A stretch of DNA of 64,000 bases from Bacteroidota bacterium (GCA_016711505.1 JADJSV010000001.1:186001-250000), one strand, 5' to 3'. Positions 7,423 through 17,034 are shown, counted from the first letter of the stretch. Made by a program: numbers and translations. Notes: a model not told the origin generated them from the letters alone.

Positions 7423-9792
7423 ATGAAAAATATTCTCTTCACCGGATTAATCATTCTCACAACTGCACTTTTTGCTGGTGCCCAGATCAGCTCTCAAAAT
7501 TTACGAGGTGTAATTGTCGACAAGCAATCGCAGTCGCCCATTCCCGGTGTCACAGTTATTATTCTTGATTCAACAAAAAATGTTGGAACTACAACAGACA
7601 TCAATGGAAATTTCCTGATCAAAGATATTCCTATTGGACGAGTTTCCATAAAAGCGATATTGATGGGTTATTCACCTGTAATTTTGCGCAACCTAATTTT
7701 AGATTCAGGTAAAGAGCTCGTTGTAAATTTAGAAATGGAAGAACAGGTTGCAGACCTGAAAGAAGTTGTGATCTCTGCCGGTCAGGATAAACGTGTTGCA
7801 ATAAATGAAATGGCTACTGTCAGTGCCCGCTCTTTCTCTGTTGAAGAAACGAATCGGTATGCAGGTTCGTTAGGTGATCCTTCTCGGATGGCTGCAAACT
7901 TTGCCGGTGTATCAGTTGCAGGAGATTCCAGGAATGATGTTGTGATCAGAGGTAATAGTCCGACAGGATTATTATGGCGTCTCGATGGTGTAAACATTCC
8001 TAACCCTAATCATTTTGGATCATTAGGTACAACCGGTGGACCGGTAAGTATTCTGAATAACAATCTTCTCGACAATTCTGATTTTATGACCGGTGCTTTT
8101 CCGGCGGAGTATGGAAATGCACTCAGTGGAGCATTCGATCTAAAAATGCGTAGAGGTAATAGTGAGAAAAATGAATTCATGGGTCAGATCGGTTTCAACG
8201 GTTTTGAAGTTGGAGCTGAAGGTCCGATCGGTAAAAAGAAAAAATCATCTTATCTCGCCAATTACAGATATTCAACACTGGGTTTGTTGAACGATCTTGG
8301 AATTAAATTCGGTTATAGTTCTATTCCGCAGTATCAGGATCTGTCATTCAAAATAGATATTCCCACAGGAATTAAATATGGCCGTTTTTCTATCTTCGGA
8401 ATCGGAGGTAAAAGTTATATTGAATTACTTGATAAAGATAAAAAGGAAGGCGATTTTACTGTCAGCGGTTTTGCTGAAGATACTTATTTCAGATCTAATA
8501 TGGGTGTAATAGGAGTTTCACACAAATTATTTTTCAACGAGAATACAAGTCAGACAATAAACTTATCTGTATCGGGCACAGAAAATATTGTTTCGGTTGA
8601 CAGTTTATACAGCAATAAAGAAAGTAAAATTCTTCGCTATGGAAATAATTCTTCTGAAGCTAAATATTCTCTATCGTACAATATCAATAAAAAATTCAGT
8701 TCGAAAAATACTGTCAGCTTTGGATTTATCTCTGATGCAATTGGTTCTAATTATTCAGATAGTCTTCTTGAGAATTCGACATACTATAGAAAACTGACTA
8801 ATATATCCGGTACTAGTGCATTGATTCAGGGCTACGGTAAATGGCAACATAAATTTTCAGACAAGTTCGTACTGAATTCAGGAATTCATTACCAGCAATT
8901 TCTTTATAATAATACCTATGCAGTTGAGCCACGCTTAGGATTAAAATGGAATTTTACAGAGAATCAATCCTTCAGTGCAGCTGCTGGAATGCATAGTCAG
9001 ATTCAGACAATGAGTTTATACTTTTATGAGACTGAATTGCCAGGTAATAATTATATCAGAACAAATAAAGAAATGGATATGACACATAGTAATCACTATG
9101 TAATTGCATATGACAATCAGTTTTCACAGAATTGGCGAATTAAAGTTGAAGCATACTATCAGCAATTAAGCAACGTTCCTGTGGAATTGAATTCAAGTAC
9201 CTATTCTACATTGAACATTGGTGCAGATTATGTCACACCAAATGAAGATAGTCTGGTCAATACAGGAACCGGGAAAAATCTTGGCGTAGAATTCACCCTG
9301 GAAAAATTTTTTGCCAAAAACTATTATTTCCTTCTTACAACTTCAGTCTTTGATTCAAAATATAAAGGCAGTGACGGGATAGAACGTAATACAGCTTTCA
9401 ATGGAAATTATACAGCAAATTTACTGGCCGGTGCAGAATTCAATCTTGATCCGAATAAAAGGAAAGTTCTTACATTGAACGGAAAATTTACAGTGGCCGG
9501 TGGTAAGCGCTATGTACCTATTGATCTGGAGCGTTCTATTTCAAATAATGAAGCCGAATACAACTATGATGAAGCTTACAAAAATAAGTACAGTGATTAT
9601 TCCCGGCTGGATGCTAAAATTGGTTTCAAATTGAATGGCAAAAAAGTTACGCAGGAATGGGCATTTGATATTCAAAACATTTTAGCAACGAAAAATGTTT
9701 TTCAGAAAGTTTATAATCCTACAACAAGAAGTATTCAGACTGAATATCAACTTGGCTTTTTTCCAATGATGACTTACAGAATATTATTCTAA
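7423..9792 (+). CDS. TonB-dependent receptor with carboxypeptidase-like N-terminal domain
   Basis: A 789-residue outer-membrane transporter. Residues 1-20 are a signal peptide. Residues about 27-110 form the carboxypeptidase-D regulatory-like beta-sandwich common in Bacteroidota receptors (GVIVDKQSQSPIPGVTV start). The plug follows, with VVIRGNSPTGLLWRLDGV near residue 170, then a long beta-barrel ending in the aromatic C-terminus ...MTYRILF. No SusD partner is adjacent, so polysaccharide import is not indicated. A LytS-type kinase and LytTR regulator lie 21 bases downstream in the same direction, suggesting the three are co-expressed. The substrate is unknown. Confidence 0.85.
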   Translation: MKNILFTGLIILTTALFAGAQISSQNLRGVIVDKQSQSPIPGVTVIILDSTKNVGTTTDINGNFLIKDIPIGRVSIKAILMGYSPVILRNLILDSGKELVVNLEMEEQVADLKEVVISAGQDKRVAINEMATVSARSFSVEETNRYAGSLGDPSRMAANFAGVSVAGDSRNDVVIRGNSPTGLLWRLDGVNIPNPNHFGSLGTTGGPVSILNNNLLDNSDFMTGAFPAEYGNALSGAFDLKMRRGNSEKNEFMGQIGFNGFEVGAEGPIGKKKKSSYLANYRYSTLGLLNDLGIKFGYSSIPQYQDLSFKIDIPTGIKYGRFSIFGIGGKSYIELLDKDKKEGDFTVSGFAEDTYFRSNMGVIGVSHKLFFNENTSQTINLSVSGTENIVSVDSLYSNKESKILRYGNNSSEAKYSLSYNINKKFSSKNTVSFGFISDAIGSNYSDSLLENSTYYRKLTNISGTSALIQGYGKWQHKFSDKFVLNSGIHYQQFLYNNTYAVEPRLGLKWNFTENQSFSAAAGMHSQIQTMSLYFYETELPGNNYIRTNKEMDMTHSNHYVIAYDNQFSQNWRIKVEAYYQQLSNVPVELNSSTYSTLNIGADYVTPNEDSLVNTGTGKNLGVEFTLEKFFAKNYYFLLTTSVFDSKYKGSDGIERNTAFNGNYTANLLAGAEFNLDPNKRKVLTLNGKFTVAGGKRYVPIDLERSISNNEAEYNYDEAYKNKYSDYSRLDAKIGFKLNGKKVTQEWAFDIQNILATKNVFQKVYNPTTRSIQTEYQLGFFPMMTYRILF

Positions 9793-9813
9793 CATTGATT
9801 TAATCTGTCAGAA

Positions 9814-10845
9814 GTGAAAAAGATTTTGAGGAGCCGGTTCTTTTACATGATCATTGTCGGGGTCATTATTCATCTTTTGCTGGGATTATTGTCTGCAGCA
9901 GAAGAATGGAATGATCAGCTGATCGGGACTTTTATTTCTATTTTCATAACAATTATCGTATGGGAAGGAAGTGTTCAGATTGACAGGTACATGAACAAAA
10001 AGATACCATGGGAATCATCGCCTTCGAGACGTGTTATGCTTCAGGCATTTTTTAGTTTGGTGTACAGTGCCGGAACTATCTATGTATTACTTCTTTTCTA
10101 CAATTATGTTCTCTGCAAAGTACCGGCGAGTAAATCAGATGCAATGGTGTCAGCATCGCTGATAATCGGAGTACTTGTCACATTGGTTTTAGTTACTGTA
10201 CAGGTAAGTGTACATTTTTTCCATCGACTAAAAGTTTCATTGGTAGAAATTGAAATGCACAAAAAGGAAAGTCTGCAAGCTCAATTGGAAAACCTGAGAA
10301 ACCAGATCAATCCGCATTTTTTATTCAATAATTTATCAGTCCTTTCATCGCTAGTCTATAAAGATCAGGATAAAGCAGTAGATTTTATTGATCAGTTGTC
10401 AAAAGTCTATCGCTATGTCCTGGAGAATAAGGAAAAGGAATTAGTCGACTTAAAATCAGAATTGAAATTTATTGAATCCTATTGTTTTTTATTAAGAATT
10501 CGTTTCGGAGAAAATATTAAGTTTGATTTTAAGGTGACAGCTTTAGAATCAGAGTTGTTTATTGCACCAATGGCTTTACAACTTCTGATAGAAAATGCGA
10601 TCAAACACAATGAAATTTCAGAAGAACTGCCATTGGAAGTGAAAGTTTTTATTGAGGGGAAGTATCTTGTTGTTTCGAATGTGATACAATTGAGAAAGGG
10701 ATTTGTTGAAAGTTCAAAAACAGGATTGAAAAATATTATTGCCAGATATGATTATTTCACAGAGCTACCGGTTGTAATTTCCGATGCTGACAATAATTTT
10801 GTTGTTAAAATTCCGCTGCTGGAAACTGAATTTATCCGGGAATGA
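9814..10845 (+). CDS. sensor histidine kinase, LytS/YehU family
   Basis: A 343-residue membrane kinase. Four hydrophobic segments occupy residues about 10-130. The His-kinase domain then carries the phospho-acceptor block NQINPHFLFNNL, with a conserved His, followed by an ATPase domain with the N-box LIENAIKHN and a late GLKNIIARYDY motif. This is the internal-region HK family that pairs with LytTR regulators. The start is GTG at 9814; an ATG at 9847 would remove the first charged residues. It follows the TonB receptor by 21 bases and precedes its regulator by 19. Confidence 0.85.
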   Translation: MKKILRSRFFYMIIVGVIIHLLLGLLSAAEEWNDQLIGTFISIFITIIVWEGSVQIDRYMNKKIPWESSPSRRVMLQAFFSLVYSAGTIYVLLLFYNYVLCKVPASKSDAMVSASLIIGVLVTLVLVTVQVSVHFFHRLKVSLVEIEMHKKESLQAQLENLRNQINPHFLFNNLSVLSSLVYKDQDKAVDFIDQLSKVYRYVLENKEKELVDLKSELKFIESYCFLLRIRFGENIKFDFKVTALESELFIAPMALQLLIENAIKHNEISEELPLEVKVFIEGKYLVVSNVIQLRKGFVESSKTGLKNIIARYDYFTELPVVISDADNNFVVKIPLLETEFIRE

Positions 10846-10864
10846 TTAAAATATCAATGAAATC

Positions 10865-11620
10865 ATGAAAGTACTTATAGTTGAAGATGAAAAACTTTCT
10901 GCTGAGCACCTGGCACTCTTGCTTTCGAGATTAGAGCCGGATTATGAAGTGGTGCATATCTCTGAATCTGTGAAACGCACAATTGCATTTCTTGAATCAG
11001 GAATGAAGGTTGATCTTATCTTCATGGATATTCATCTGGCTGATGGAATCAGTTTTGATATTTTTGAAAAAGTGAAAGAGACAGCACCAATTATTTTCAC
11101 AACTGCATTTGATGAATATGCTATCAAGGCCTTTAAGGTGAATAGTGTTGATTATCTTTTAAAGCCAATTGGCAAAGCTGAATTAAGAGCTTCGATTGAT
11201 AAGTTTAAGATAATGAGCGATAATGTAAAGTCAGATCAATCGGAAAAACTGGAAGAAACTTTTAACATAATAAACCGTCGGTACAAAAACCGTTTTATGG
11301 TTCGTAGCGGAGAACAGATCCAGTCTATTCCCGTTGAAGAAATTTCGTTTTTAATTTCTGAAGACGGAATTGTAATTCTTGTCACGAAAGCAGGAAGTCG
11401 TTTTGCCCTGGATCAGAGTCTGGATACGAATGAGGTCTTATTGAATCCGGAACAGTTTTTCAGGATCAGTCGCAAAGTGATCATAAATTTTGAGAGCATT
11501 AACAAAATCGTTTCACACCTGAACAGCAGATTGAAAATTTACGCCAACCACTTGAATGAAGACGATGGAATTGTCAGTCGGGAGCGAGTAGGTGATTTTA
11601 AGTTGTGGCTGGATCGGTAA
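10865..11620 (+). CDS. LytTR-family response regulator
   Basis: A 251-residue regulator. The receiver domain has the acidic pocket Glu7-Asp8, the phospho-acceptor Asp55 (FMDIHLADG), a Thr switch in FTTAFDEYA, and Lys in LLKPIG. A LytTR DNA-binding domain follows from about residue 145 (NRFMVRSGEQIQSIPVEEI through FFRISRKVIINFESI). It is the cognate partner of the preceding kinase. LytTR proteins bind as dimers to paired repeats, so the dyad in the upstream TonB receptor promoter is an attractive but unproven target. Confidence 0.9.
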   Translation: MKVLIVEDEKLSAEHLALLLSRLEPDYEVVHISESVKRTIAFLESGMKVDLIFMDIHLADGISFDIFEKVKETAPIIFTTAFDEYAIKAFKVNSVDYLLKPIGKAELRASIDKFKIMSDNVKSDQSEKLEETFNIINRRYKNRFMVRSGEQIQSIPVEEISFLISEDGIVILVTKAGSRFALDQSLDTNEVLLNPEQFFRISRKVIINFESINKIVSHLNSRLKIYANHLNEDDGIVSRERVGDFKLWLDR

Positions 11621-11744
11621 TTCGATCCTACTGATCTCGAATACCAGCAAAATGTTGATTTTCAGAATAAAAATCGTTTAAGTATTCGGTTAATAAATCT
11701 ACAGGAAGACCTCTGAAAACGGGCTTAAATGCTGAAAAATCGCT

Positions 11745-11752
11745 TATCTTTG
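11745..11752 (+). promoter_or_regulatory. -7 promoter element for glmM
   Basis: TATCTTTG matches TAnnTTTG exactly and ends 19 bases before the TTG start of the phosphohexomutase gene. No convincing -33 element is seen at the right spacing. Confidence 0.5.
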
Positions 11753-11771
11753 CAGAAAATAAAAATAAGCT

Positions 11772-13181
11772 TTGGCACTAATAAAATCAATTTCCGGAAT
11801 CAGAGGAACTATTGGCGGGAAACCCGGTGATGGATTGACTCCGGTGGACATCGTAAAATATACAGCGGCATACGGAACATGGATGTTACGTAGAAAAACA
11901 TTTACTAAAAAACCTGTTGTAGCAATAGGACGCGACGCCCGGATCTCCGGCGAAATGGTTCAGAATCTTGTAGCAGGAACTTTGAAAGGACTGGGTATAG
12001 ATGTTATCTATCTTGGATTATCTACAACGCCAACTGTTGAAATGGCTGTTACAGACATGCAGGCTGATGGTGGTATCATTTTAACTGCTTCGCATAATCC
12101 TAAACAATGGAATGCATTGAAGTTACTCAATGAAAAAGGAGAATTTATTTCTGCTGCTGATGGAGCAGAAGTTCTTCGTTTGGCAAATGAAGATGATTTT
12201 CAATTTGCTGAAGTAAGTAAGCTGGGAAAATTCGTCAGCGAACCTAACTATCATCATAAGCACATCGATAAAATTCTTGCTTTACCGTTGGTTGATGTAA
12301 ATGCAATCAAAGCAAAAAATTTCAAGATCGTAATTGACTGTGTAAATTCTTCAGGAGGAATTGTCGTTCCTGCATTGCTTCGTGCACTTGGAGTCGACGA
12401 TATCATTGAATTGTATTGCGAACCGAATGGTCAGTTCCCGCATAATCCTGAACCTTTACCTGAGCACCTTGGAGATATTTCAAAGGAAGTGAAGAAAAGA
12501 AATGCTCACCTTGGAATAGTTGTTGATCCTGATGTTGATCGTTTAGCATTGGTTTGTGAAGATGGCGAAATGTTTGGTGAAGAATACACATTGGTAGCTG
12601 TTGCCGATTATGTTTTGAAAAACAAAAAAGGAAATACAGTTTCAAATCTTTCTTCAACCAGAGCACTTCGTGATGTAACAGAAAAAGCCGGTGGAAAATA
12701 TTTCGCTGCTGCAGTTGGTGAAGTGAATGTAGTAGAAGCAATGAAAGCAAATGATGCTGTTATTGGTGGTGAAGGAAATGGCGGAATTATTTATCCTGAA
12801 CTTCACTATGGCCGCGATGCTTTAGTCGGTATAGCATTATTTCTTACTCATCTTGCAAAATATGGAAAGAATGCTTCTATGTTAAGAGCAACTTATCCGA
12901 ATTATTATATTTCAAAAAATAAAATTGAACTGACTGCAGAAATTAACGTCGATAAAATTCTTGAGGGAATTCAGACTAAATATCAGCGTCAGCCTATAAA
13001 TACGATCGATGGAGTGAAAATCGAATTCGATCGTGAATGGGTTCACTTGCGCAAAAGCAATACTGAACCTATCATCCGGATCTATGCAGAAAGTCAGTCA
13101 CAGACAACTGCGCAAAATCTGGCAGAGAAGATCATCTTTGATATCAAAGATATGATCAACGAAAAAATGATGAAAAATTAA
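11772..13181 (+). CDS. glmM: phosphoglucosamine mutase (phosphohexomutase family)
   Basis: A 469-residue enzyme of the alpha-D-phosphohexomutase superfamily, predicted to convert glucosamine-6-phosphate to glucosamine-1-phosphate for UDP-GlcNAc and hence peptidoglycan and LPS. The catalytic phosphoserine is Ser107 in TASHNP. The metal loop reads DPDVDRLAL, the sugar loop GEGNGGII, and the phosphate-binding loop RKSNTEPIIRIYAES. The start is TTG: the resulting N-terminus MALIKSISGIRGTIGG aligns with the family, and a promoter box sits 19 bases upstream. Phosphomannomutase activity is the main alternative. The cysteine desulfurase gene follows at once. Confidence 0.85.
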   Translation: MALIKSISGIRGTIGGKPGDGLTPVDIVKYTAAYGTWMLRRKTFTKKPVVAIGRDARISGEMVQNLVAGTLKGLGIDVIYLGLSTTPTVEMAVTDMQADGGIILTASHNPKQWNALKLLNEKGEFISAADGAEVLRLANEDDFQFAEVSKLGKFVSEPNYHHKHIDKILALPLVDVNAIKAKNFKIVIDCVNSSGGIVVPALLRALGVDDIIELYCEPNGQFPHNPEPLPEHLGDISKEVKKRNAHLGIVVDPDVDRLALVCEDGEMFGEEYTLVAVADYVLKNKKGNTVSNLSSTRALRDVTEKAGGKYFAAAVGEVNVVEAMKANDAVIGGEGNGGIIYPELHYGRDALVGIALFLTHLAKYGKNASMLRATYPNYYISKNKIELTAEINVDKILEGIQTKYQRQPINTIDGVKIEFDREWVHLRKSNTEPIIRIYAESQSQTTAQNLAEKIIFDIKDMINEKMMKN

Positions 13182-13199
13182 TTGCAACAAAGATCAGTC

Positions 13200-14346
13200 A
13201 TGAAAATTTATCTTGATAATGCTGCTACAACTCCAATGGATCCGGAAGTTGTTGATGCTATGATTCCGGTGATGAAAAATCAGTTCGGAAATCCTTCATC
13301 TATTCATTCATGGGGTCGCGAGGTAAAGACTGCTATTGAGAATGCAAGAAAAAATGTTGCTAAATGTCTGAATGTTGCTCCTGCTGAGATCTTTTTTACA
13401 AGCGGTGGTACGGAAGCGAACAACACTGCTATCTTTTGTTCTGTAAGAGATCTGGGAGTAAAGCATGCTATTACTTCCAGGATCGAACATCATGCTGTGC
13501 TTCATACTCTGGAAGAACTTGAAAAAGAAGGTAAGATCAAATTAAGTTTTGTGAATCTGACTGACAAAGGACATATAGATCTAAAGCATCTTGAAGAATT
13601 ATTGCAAGGATCAAAAGAGAAGACTCTGGTAAGTTTAATGCATGCCAACAATGAACTTGGAAATCTTTTGCCAATAAAAGAAGTGGGCGAGATCTGTGAT
13701 AAGTATAATGCCATCTTTCATTCCGACACTGTGCAAACAATGGCACATTATGCATTTGATCTGAAAGATATTAAAGTACATTTTATTACCTGTGCGGCAC
13801 ATAAATTTCATGGACCGAAAGGCGTTGGTTTCTTGTACATAAATAACAAAGTAAAGATCAATCCATTCATTTTCGGTGGGGCACAGGAGCGTAATATGCG
13901 TGGTGGAACTGAGAATGTTTATGGTATCGTCGGTTTATCAAAGGCGCTGGACATTGCTTTCAGAGATCTGGAGGGACATCAAAAACATATACAGGAACTG
14001 AAAAGCTACATGGCCGATCAGTTGAAAAAAAAATATTCCCGGACTTGAGTTCAATGGCGATACGATTGGAAACAGTCTGTACACCGTTTTAAATGTTTGT
14101 TTCCCGCCAACAGAAAATTCTGAGATGTTATTATTCAACATGGACATAGCAGGAATCGCATGTTCAGGAGGCTCTGCCTGTAGCAGTGGAAGCAATGCAG
14201 GATCACACGTTTTAAAAGCTCTTTATGGAAATGCTGATCGTCCTTCTATTCGTTTTTCATTCAGTAAGTACAATACGAAAGAGGAGATTGATGTTGTTGT
14301 GGAAAAGCTGAAAGAGCTGTACTCGGTTGAAGTAAAAAATTCTTAA
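13200..14346 (+). CDS. iscS: cysteine desulfurase (IscS/NifS family), one frameshift
   Basis: A PLP enzyme releasing sulfur from cysteine for Fe-S clusters and tRNA thiolation. The first part, from ATG 13200, begins MKIYLDNAATTPMDPEV and contains the PLP Lys in AAHKFHGPKG. The frame then hits a stop just after a run of nine A bases at 14025-14033. Removing one A restores a continuous 381-residue protein, including the active-site Cys loop GIACSGGSACSSGS and the C-terminus. The enzyme is usually essential and every motif is intact, so the indel is most likely a sequencing error. A TTG at 13182 is a less likely start. Confidence 0.88.
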
Positions 14347-14350
14347 TTTA

Positions 14351-14432
14351 TAACTAATAGTGAATAACGAATAACGGGCAGTCTGGAGAGTACTTTCTAG
14401 ATTGCCCGTTATTCGTTATTCGTTATTAGTTA
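14351..14432. terminator. heptamer-unit palindrome between convergent genes
   Basis: The left arm ends AATAACGAATAACGGGCA at 14380, and the right arm runs TGCCCGTTATTCGTTATTCG from 14403. The 29-base arms differ at only two positions and are built from 7-base AATAACG units. The element begins 5 bases after the cysteine desulfurase stop, and the right arm runs over the stop codon of the opposing gene. A bidirectional terminator role is plausible. Confidence 0.65.
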
Positions 14433-14905
14433 TTCCTCCGTTCCTGCTTCCGTTCCCGGATCATTTCCAAAAGTTTCTTCTTAAAGGCTTCTTCAGCACG
14501 ATAAAGTTTTGCAACTTTTTGCATTGGTAAAACTTTTTTGAATTGGGGATGAAATTTTTTCTGGATATCCAATTCATTCTGATGAAAAATTATTTCTGAA
14601 TCTACCAGTTTCTCAAGTTCAGAATCCGACATTGAATTTAAATCTGTCTGGTCATTCAAAATGTTCTGACGACGGCCTTTGCGAAGCACTTCCATTTCGT
14701 CCTGATATTTATTGTAGACCGGCCAGAATTCTTTTGCTTCTTCACTTGAAAGATCAAGGTAGTCTGTTATGAAACCGATCTTCATAGCTTCTACTTTTTC
14801 CTTTCTGGGACGGTTCTCCATCCGGCCTCCGCCCGGTTGAGCGATTGCGTTTTCAATTAGGAGTATATTGAAAAGAAGGAAAGTTAACAGGATGTATTTT
14901 TTCAT
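14426..14905 (-). CDS. periplasmic Spy/CpxP-like protein
   Basis: A 159-residue exported protein with a signal peptide ending near Ala-Gln at residues 22-23. The mature part is highly charged and helical (KIGFITDYLDLSSEEAKEFWPVYNKYQDEM, then KFHPQFKKVLPMQKVAKLYRAEEAF). The LDLSxEEAxxFWPVYNxY pattern is the Bacteroidota version of the Spy/CpxP family of periplasmic chaperones or stress sensors. It overlaps the upstream membrane-protein gene by 4 bases and belongs to an ECF-sigma operon, fitting a role in envelope-stress response or metal sensing. The biochemical role is inferred. Confidence 0.65.
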   Translation of the reverse strand: MKKYILLTFLLFNILLIENAIAQPGGGRMENRPRKEKVEAMKIGFITDYLDLSSEEAKEFWPVYNKYQDEMEVLRKGRRQNILNDQTDLNSMSDSELEKLVDSEIIFHQNELDIQKKFHPQFKKVLPMQKVAKLYRAEEAFKKKLLEMIRERKQERRNN

Positions 14906-15438
14906 AGGTTTTTTTCTAATTGAGAAATGTCAATGTCATGATCAAGAAGATACTGATCATATTCATCAGTCTGGCTATCATCTGATTGATTTGCTAAATA
15001 TTCAATCATATCGATATCATCTAATGATTGAAGATATTGCGAATCGTCAATATCGTTTTCAGTGAATGTGTCATTGTTCAAATTAAAAGTTTGTGTTCTT
15101 GTGAAATAGAAATAACTACCAACGAAAAGCAAGATTGAAAATGTAGCCGGAATCAACCGTGAAGGATTGAAAAACCATTTCCATATTGAAAACTTATTCT
15201 CTTTCGCGGAAGTAATTCTATTGTTTATGATCTCAGGTAGTTTCTCAAAATAATCTGCAGGAACTGAAAACGGTTGCGTGACCGGTTGTTTTTCAAAATC
15301 AGGTAATGCATTAATAGAGTTCATGACCTTTTCAGATAGACCATCAAAGTAACCGTCAGGAACATTAAACGACGAATTGGAACTGCTGTTTTTTAGCATT
15401 TCCTTTAATTTGTCATCTGAAAACTCTTCATTTTTCAT
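14902..15438 (-). CDS. single-pass membrane protein, probable anti-sigma-type partner
   Basis: A 178-residue protein lying between an ECF sigma gene and a Spy-like gene. The cytoplasmic N-half has two copies of a short motif, FNVPDGYFDGL and FSVPADYFEKL, about 35 residues apart. One transmembrane helix (LIPATFSILLFVGSYFYF) follows near residues 93-112, then an acidic, Asp-rich periplasmic tail. Position and topology fit an anti-sigma factor, but the zinc-binding HxxxCxxC of ZAS proteins is missing. I do not recognise a named family; the anti-sigma role is inferred from context. Confidence 0.55.
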   Translation of the reverse strand: MKNEEFSDDKLKEMLKNSSSNSSFNVPDGYFDGLSEKVMNSINALPDFEKQPVTQPFSVPADYFEKLPEIINNRITSAKENKFSIWKWFFNPSRLIPATFSILLFVGSYFYFTRTQTFNLNNDTFTENDIDDSQYLQSLDDIDMIEYLANQSDDSQTDEYDQYLLDHDIDISQLEKNL

Positions 15439-15471
15439 TGCATAACTTGGATAATTGCAGTGCCCATAGGT

Positions 15472-16023
15472 TTAACTGCCGGTAATGTATTTTTCGATCT
15501 TTTTAACGGCATGATGGTAATTTGCCTTTAAACCGCCTACTGAAGTATTGAGTATTTCAGCGATTTCCTCGTATTTCAGGCCATCAAAGTATTTCATATT
15601 AAATACTAATCGCTGTTGTGGCGGAAGTGTTAAAATGGCTTGCTGTAGCTTTAATTGGATCTTGTCACCGGTAAATAATGGGTCACTGATCATTTTATCA
15701 GCAAGTTCGTGCTCTACATCATCCAGAGAAATCGCAAACCTTTTCTTTTTACTGTTCAGAAAAGTAATTGATTCATTTGTTTCAATACGGTAAAGCCAGG
15801 TATAAAGCTGTGAGTCGCTTCTGAAACCATCCAGTGCTTTCCAGACTTTTATAAAAACATTCTGGATGATATCGTTTGTGTCTTCGTGATCAATTACGAT
15901 CCGCCGGATATGCCAATATAATCTTTGCTGATATTTCTTTACCAGCAAATTGAATGCATAATGTCGGCTTCCTTCTTCACGAAATTTTTCGAGGAGCTCC
16001 TGATCACTGAATTCTTCAGTCAT
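15472..16023 (-). CDS. ECF RNA polymerase sigma factor
   Basis: A 183-residue sigma-70 family factor with only regions 2 and 4. Region 2 includes DIIQNVFIKVWKALDGF and YTWLYRIETNESI. Region 4 reads LPPQQRLVFNMKYFDGLKYEEIAEIL, with the helix-turn-helix NTSVGGLKANYHHAVKKI. It heads a three-gene unit with the single-pass membrane protein and the Spy-like protein, so it probably directs an envelope-stress regulon that includes its own operon. Confidence 0.9.
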   Translation of the reverse strand: MTEEFSDQELLEKFREEGSRHYAFNLLVKKYQQRLYWHIRRIVIDHEDTNDIIQNVFIKVWKALDGFRSDSQLYTWLYRIETNESITFLNSKKKRFAISLDDVEHELADKMISDPLFTGDKIQLKLQQAILTLPPQQRLVFNMKYFDGLKYEEIAEILNTSVGGLKANYHHAVKKIEKYITGS

Positions 16024-16050
16024 AGTTAAAATTTAGCTCCGCAATTATTT

Positions 16051-17022
16051 TTAAGAATGAATCATCTGACTTTTACGACTCATGACTTTCTCAACTGCCA
16101 GAACAATGTTTTCGGCTTCAAGACCGTATTTTTGCATCAATTGCTCCGGTGTACCACTTTCTCCGAATGAATCTTTAATTCCTACAAATTCCTGTGGCAC
16201 CGGATGATGTTGCGATAACACGTGTGAGATTGCATCTCCTAATCCACCTGCGATCTGATGCTCTTCTGCACTTACAACACATTGTGTCTTGCGAACACTT
16301 TTTAAGACTGCCTCAACATCCAATGGTTTAATCGTATGAATATTGATGATCTCTGCGTCGATTCCTTTTGCAGCTAATAGTTCGCCTGCTTCAATTGCTT
16401 TCCAGACCAGATGTCCGGTTGCGAAAATACTTACATCAGCACCTTCATTAAAAATTACAGCCTTACCGATTTCAAATTTCTGATCAGCAGGAGTGAAGAT
16501 AGGTACGACAGGTCTGCCGAAACGCAGATAAACGGGACCATCATGTTCAGCGATTGCAAGTGTTGCCGCTTTTGTTTGATTGTAATCGCACGGATTGATC
16601 ACAGTCATACCAGGTAGCATTCGCATCATTCCAATATCCTCAAGTATCTGATGAGTAGCACCATCTTCACCAAGAGTAATACCTGCATGTGATGCACAAA
16701 TTTTTACATTCTTACCTGAGTAGGCAATACTCTGACGAATCTGATCATATACACGTCCTGTAGAAAAATTTGCAAAAGTTCCTGTGAAAGGAATTTTTCC
16801 ACCAATAGTAAGTCCGGCAGCAATTCCCATCATATTTGCTTCAGCAATTCCTATCTGAAAAAATCTTTCAGGAAACTCTTTTTCGAATGCATCCATCTTC
16901 AATGATCCTGTAAGATCAGCACATAGAGCGACAACATTCGGATTGCTTCTTCCTAATTCAACAAGTCCTGCTCCAAATCCGGAACGGGTATCTTTTTTTT
17001 CAGTGTAAGTATATTTTTTCAT
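16051..17022 (-). CDS. transketolase, C-terminal subunit
   Basis: A 323-residue protein with the pyrimidine-binding and C-terminal domains of a split transketolase. Typical blocks include the catalytic Glu in GIAEANMMGIAAGL, the GEDGATHQILEDIGMM segment and the C-terminal HTIKPLDVEAVLKSVRKT. With the N-terminal subunit encoded 1.4 kb upstream, it should form the enzyme that moves two-carbon units in the pentose-phosphate pathway. In most bacteria with split transketolase the two genes are adjacent; here a VWA-domain gene lies between them. A DXP-synthase-like assignment is excluded by the split layout. Confidence 0.85.
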   Translation of the reverse strand: MKKYTYTEKKDTRSGFGAGLVELGRSNPNVVALCADLTGSLKMDAFEKEFPERFFQIGIAEANMMGIAAGLTIGGKIPFTGTFANFSTGRVYDQIRQSIAYSGKNVKICASHAGITLGEDGATHQILEDIGMMRMLPGMTVINPCDYNQTKAATLAIAEHDGPVYLRFGRPVVPIFTPADQKFEIGKAVIFNEGADVSIFATGHLVWKAIEAGELLAAKGIDAEIINIHTIKPLDVEAVLKSVRKTQCVVSAEEHQIAGGLGDAISHVLSQHHPVPQEFVGIKDSFGESGTPEQLMQKYGLEAENIVLAVEKVMSRKSQMIHS

Positions 17023-17034
17023 GGAATATGTTTT

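Noticed and set aside
12403..12750. 115-residue open frame antisense to glmM
   Set aside because: Leu- and His-rich shadow translation of a conserved gene.
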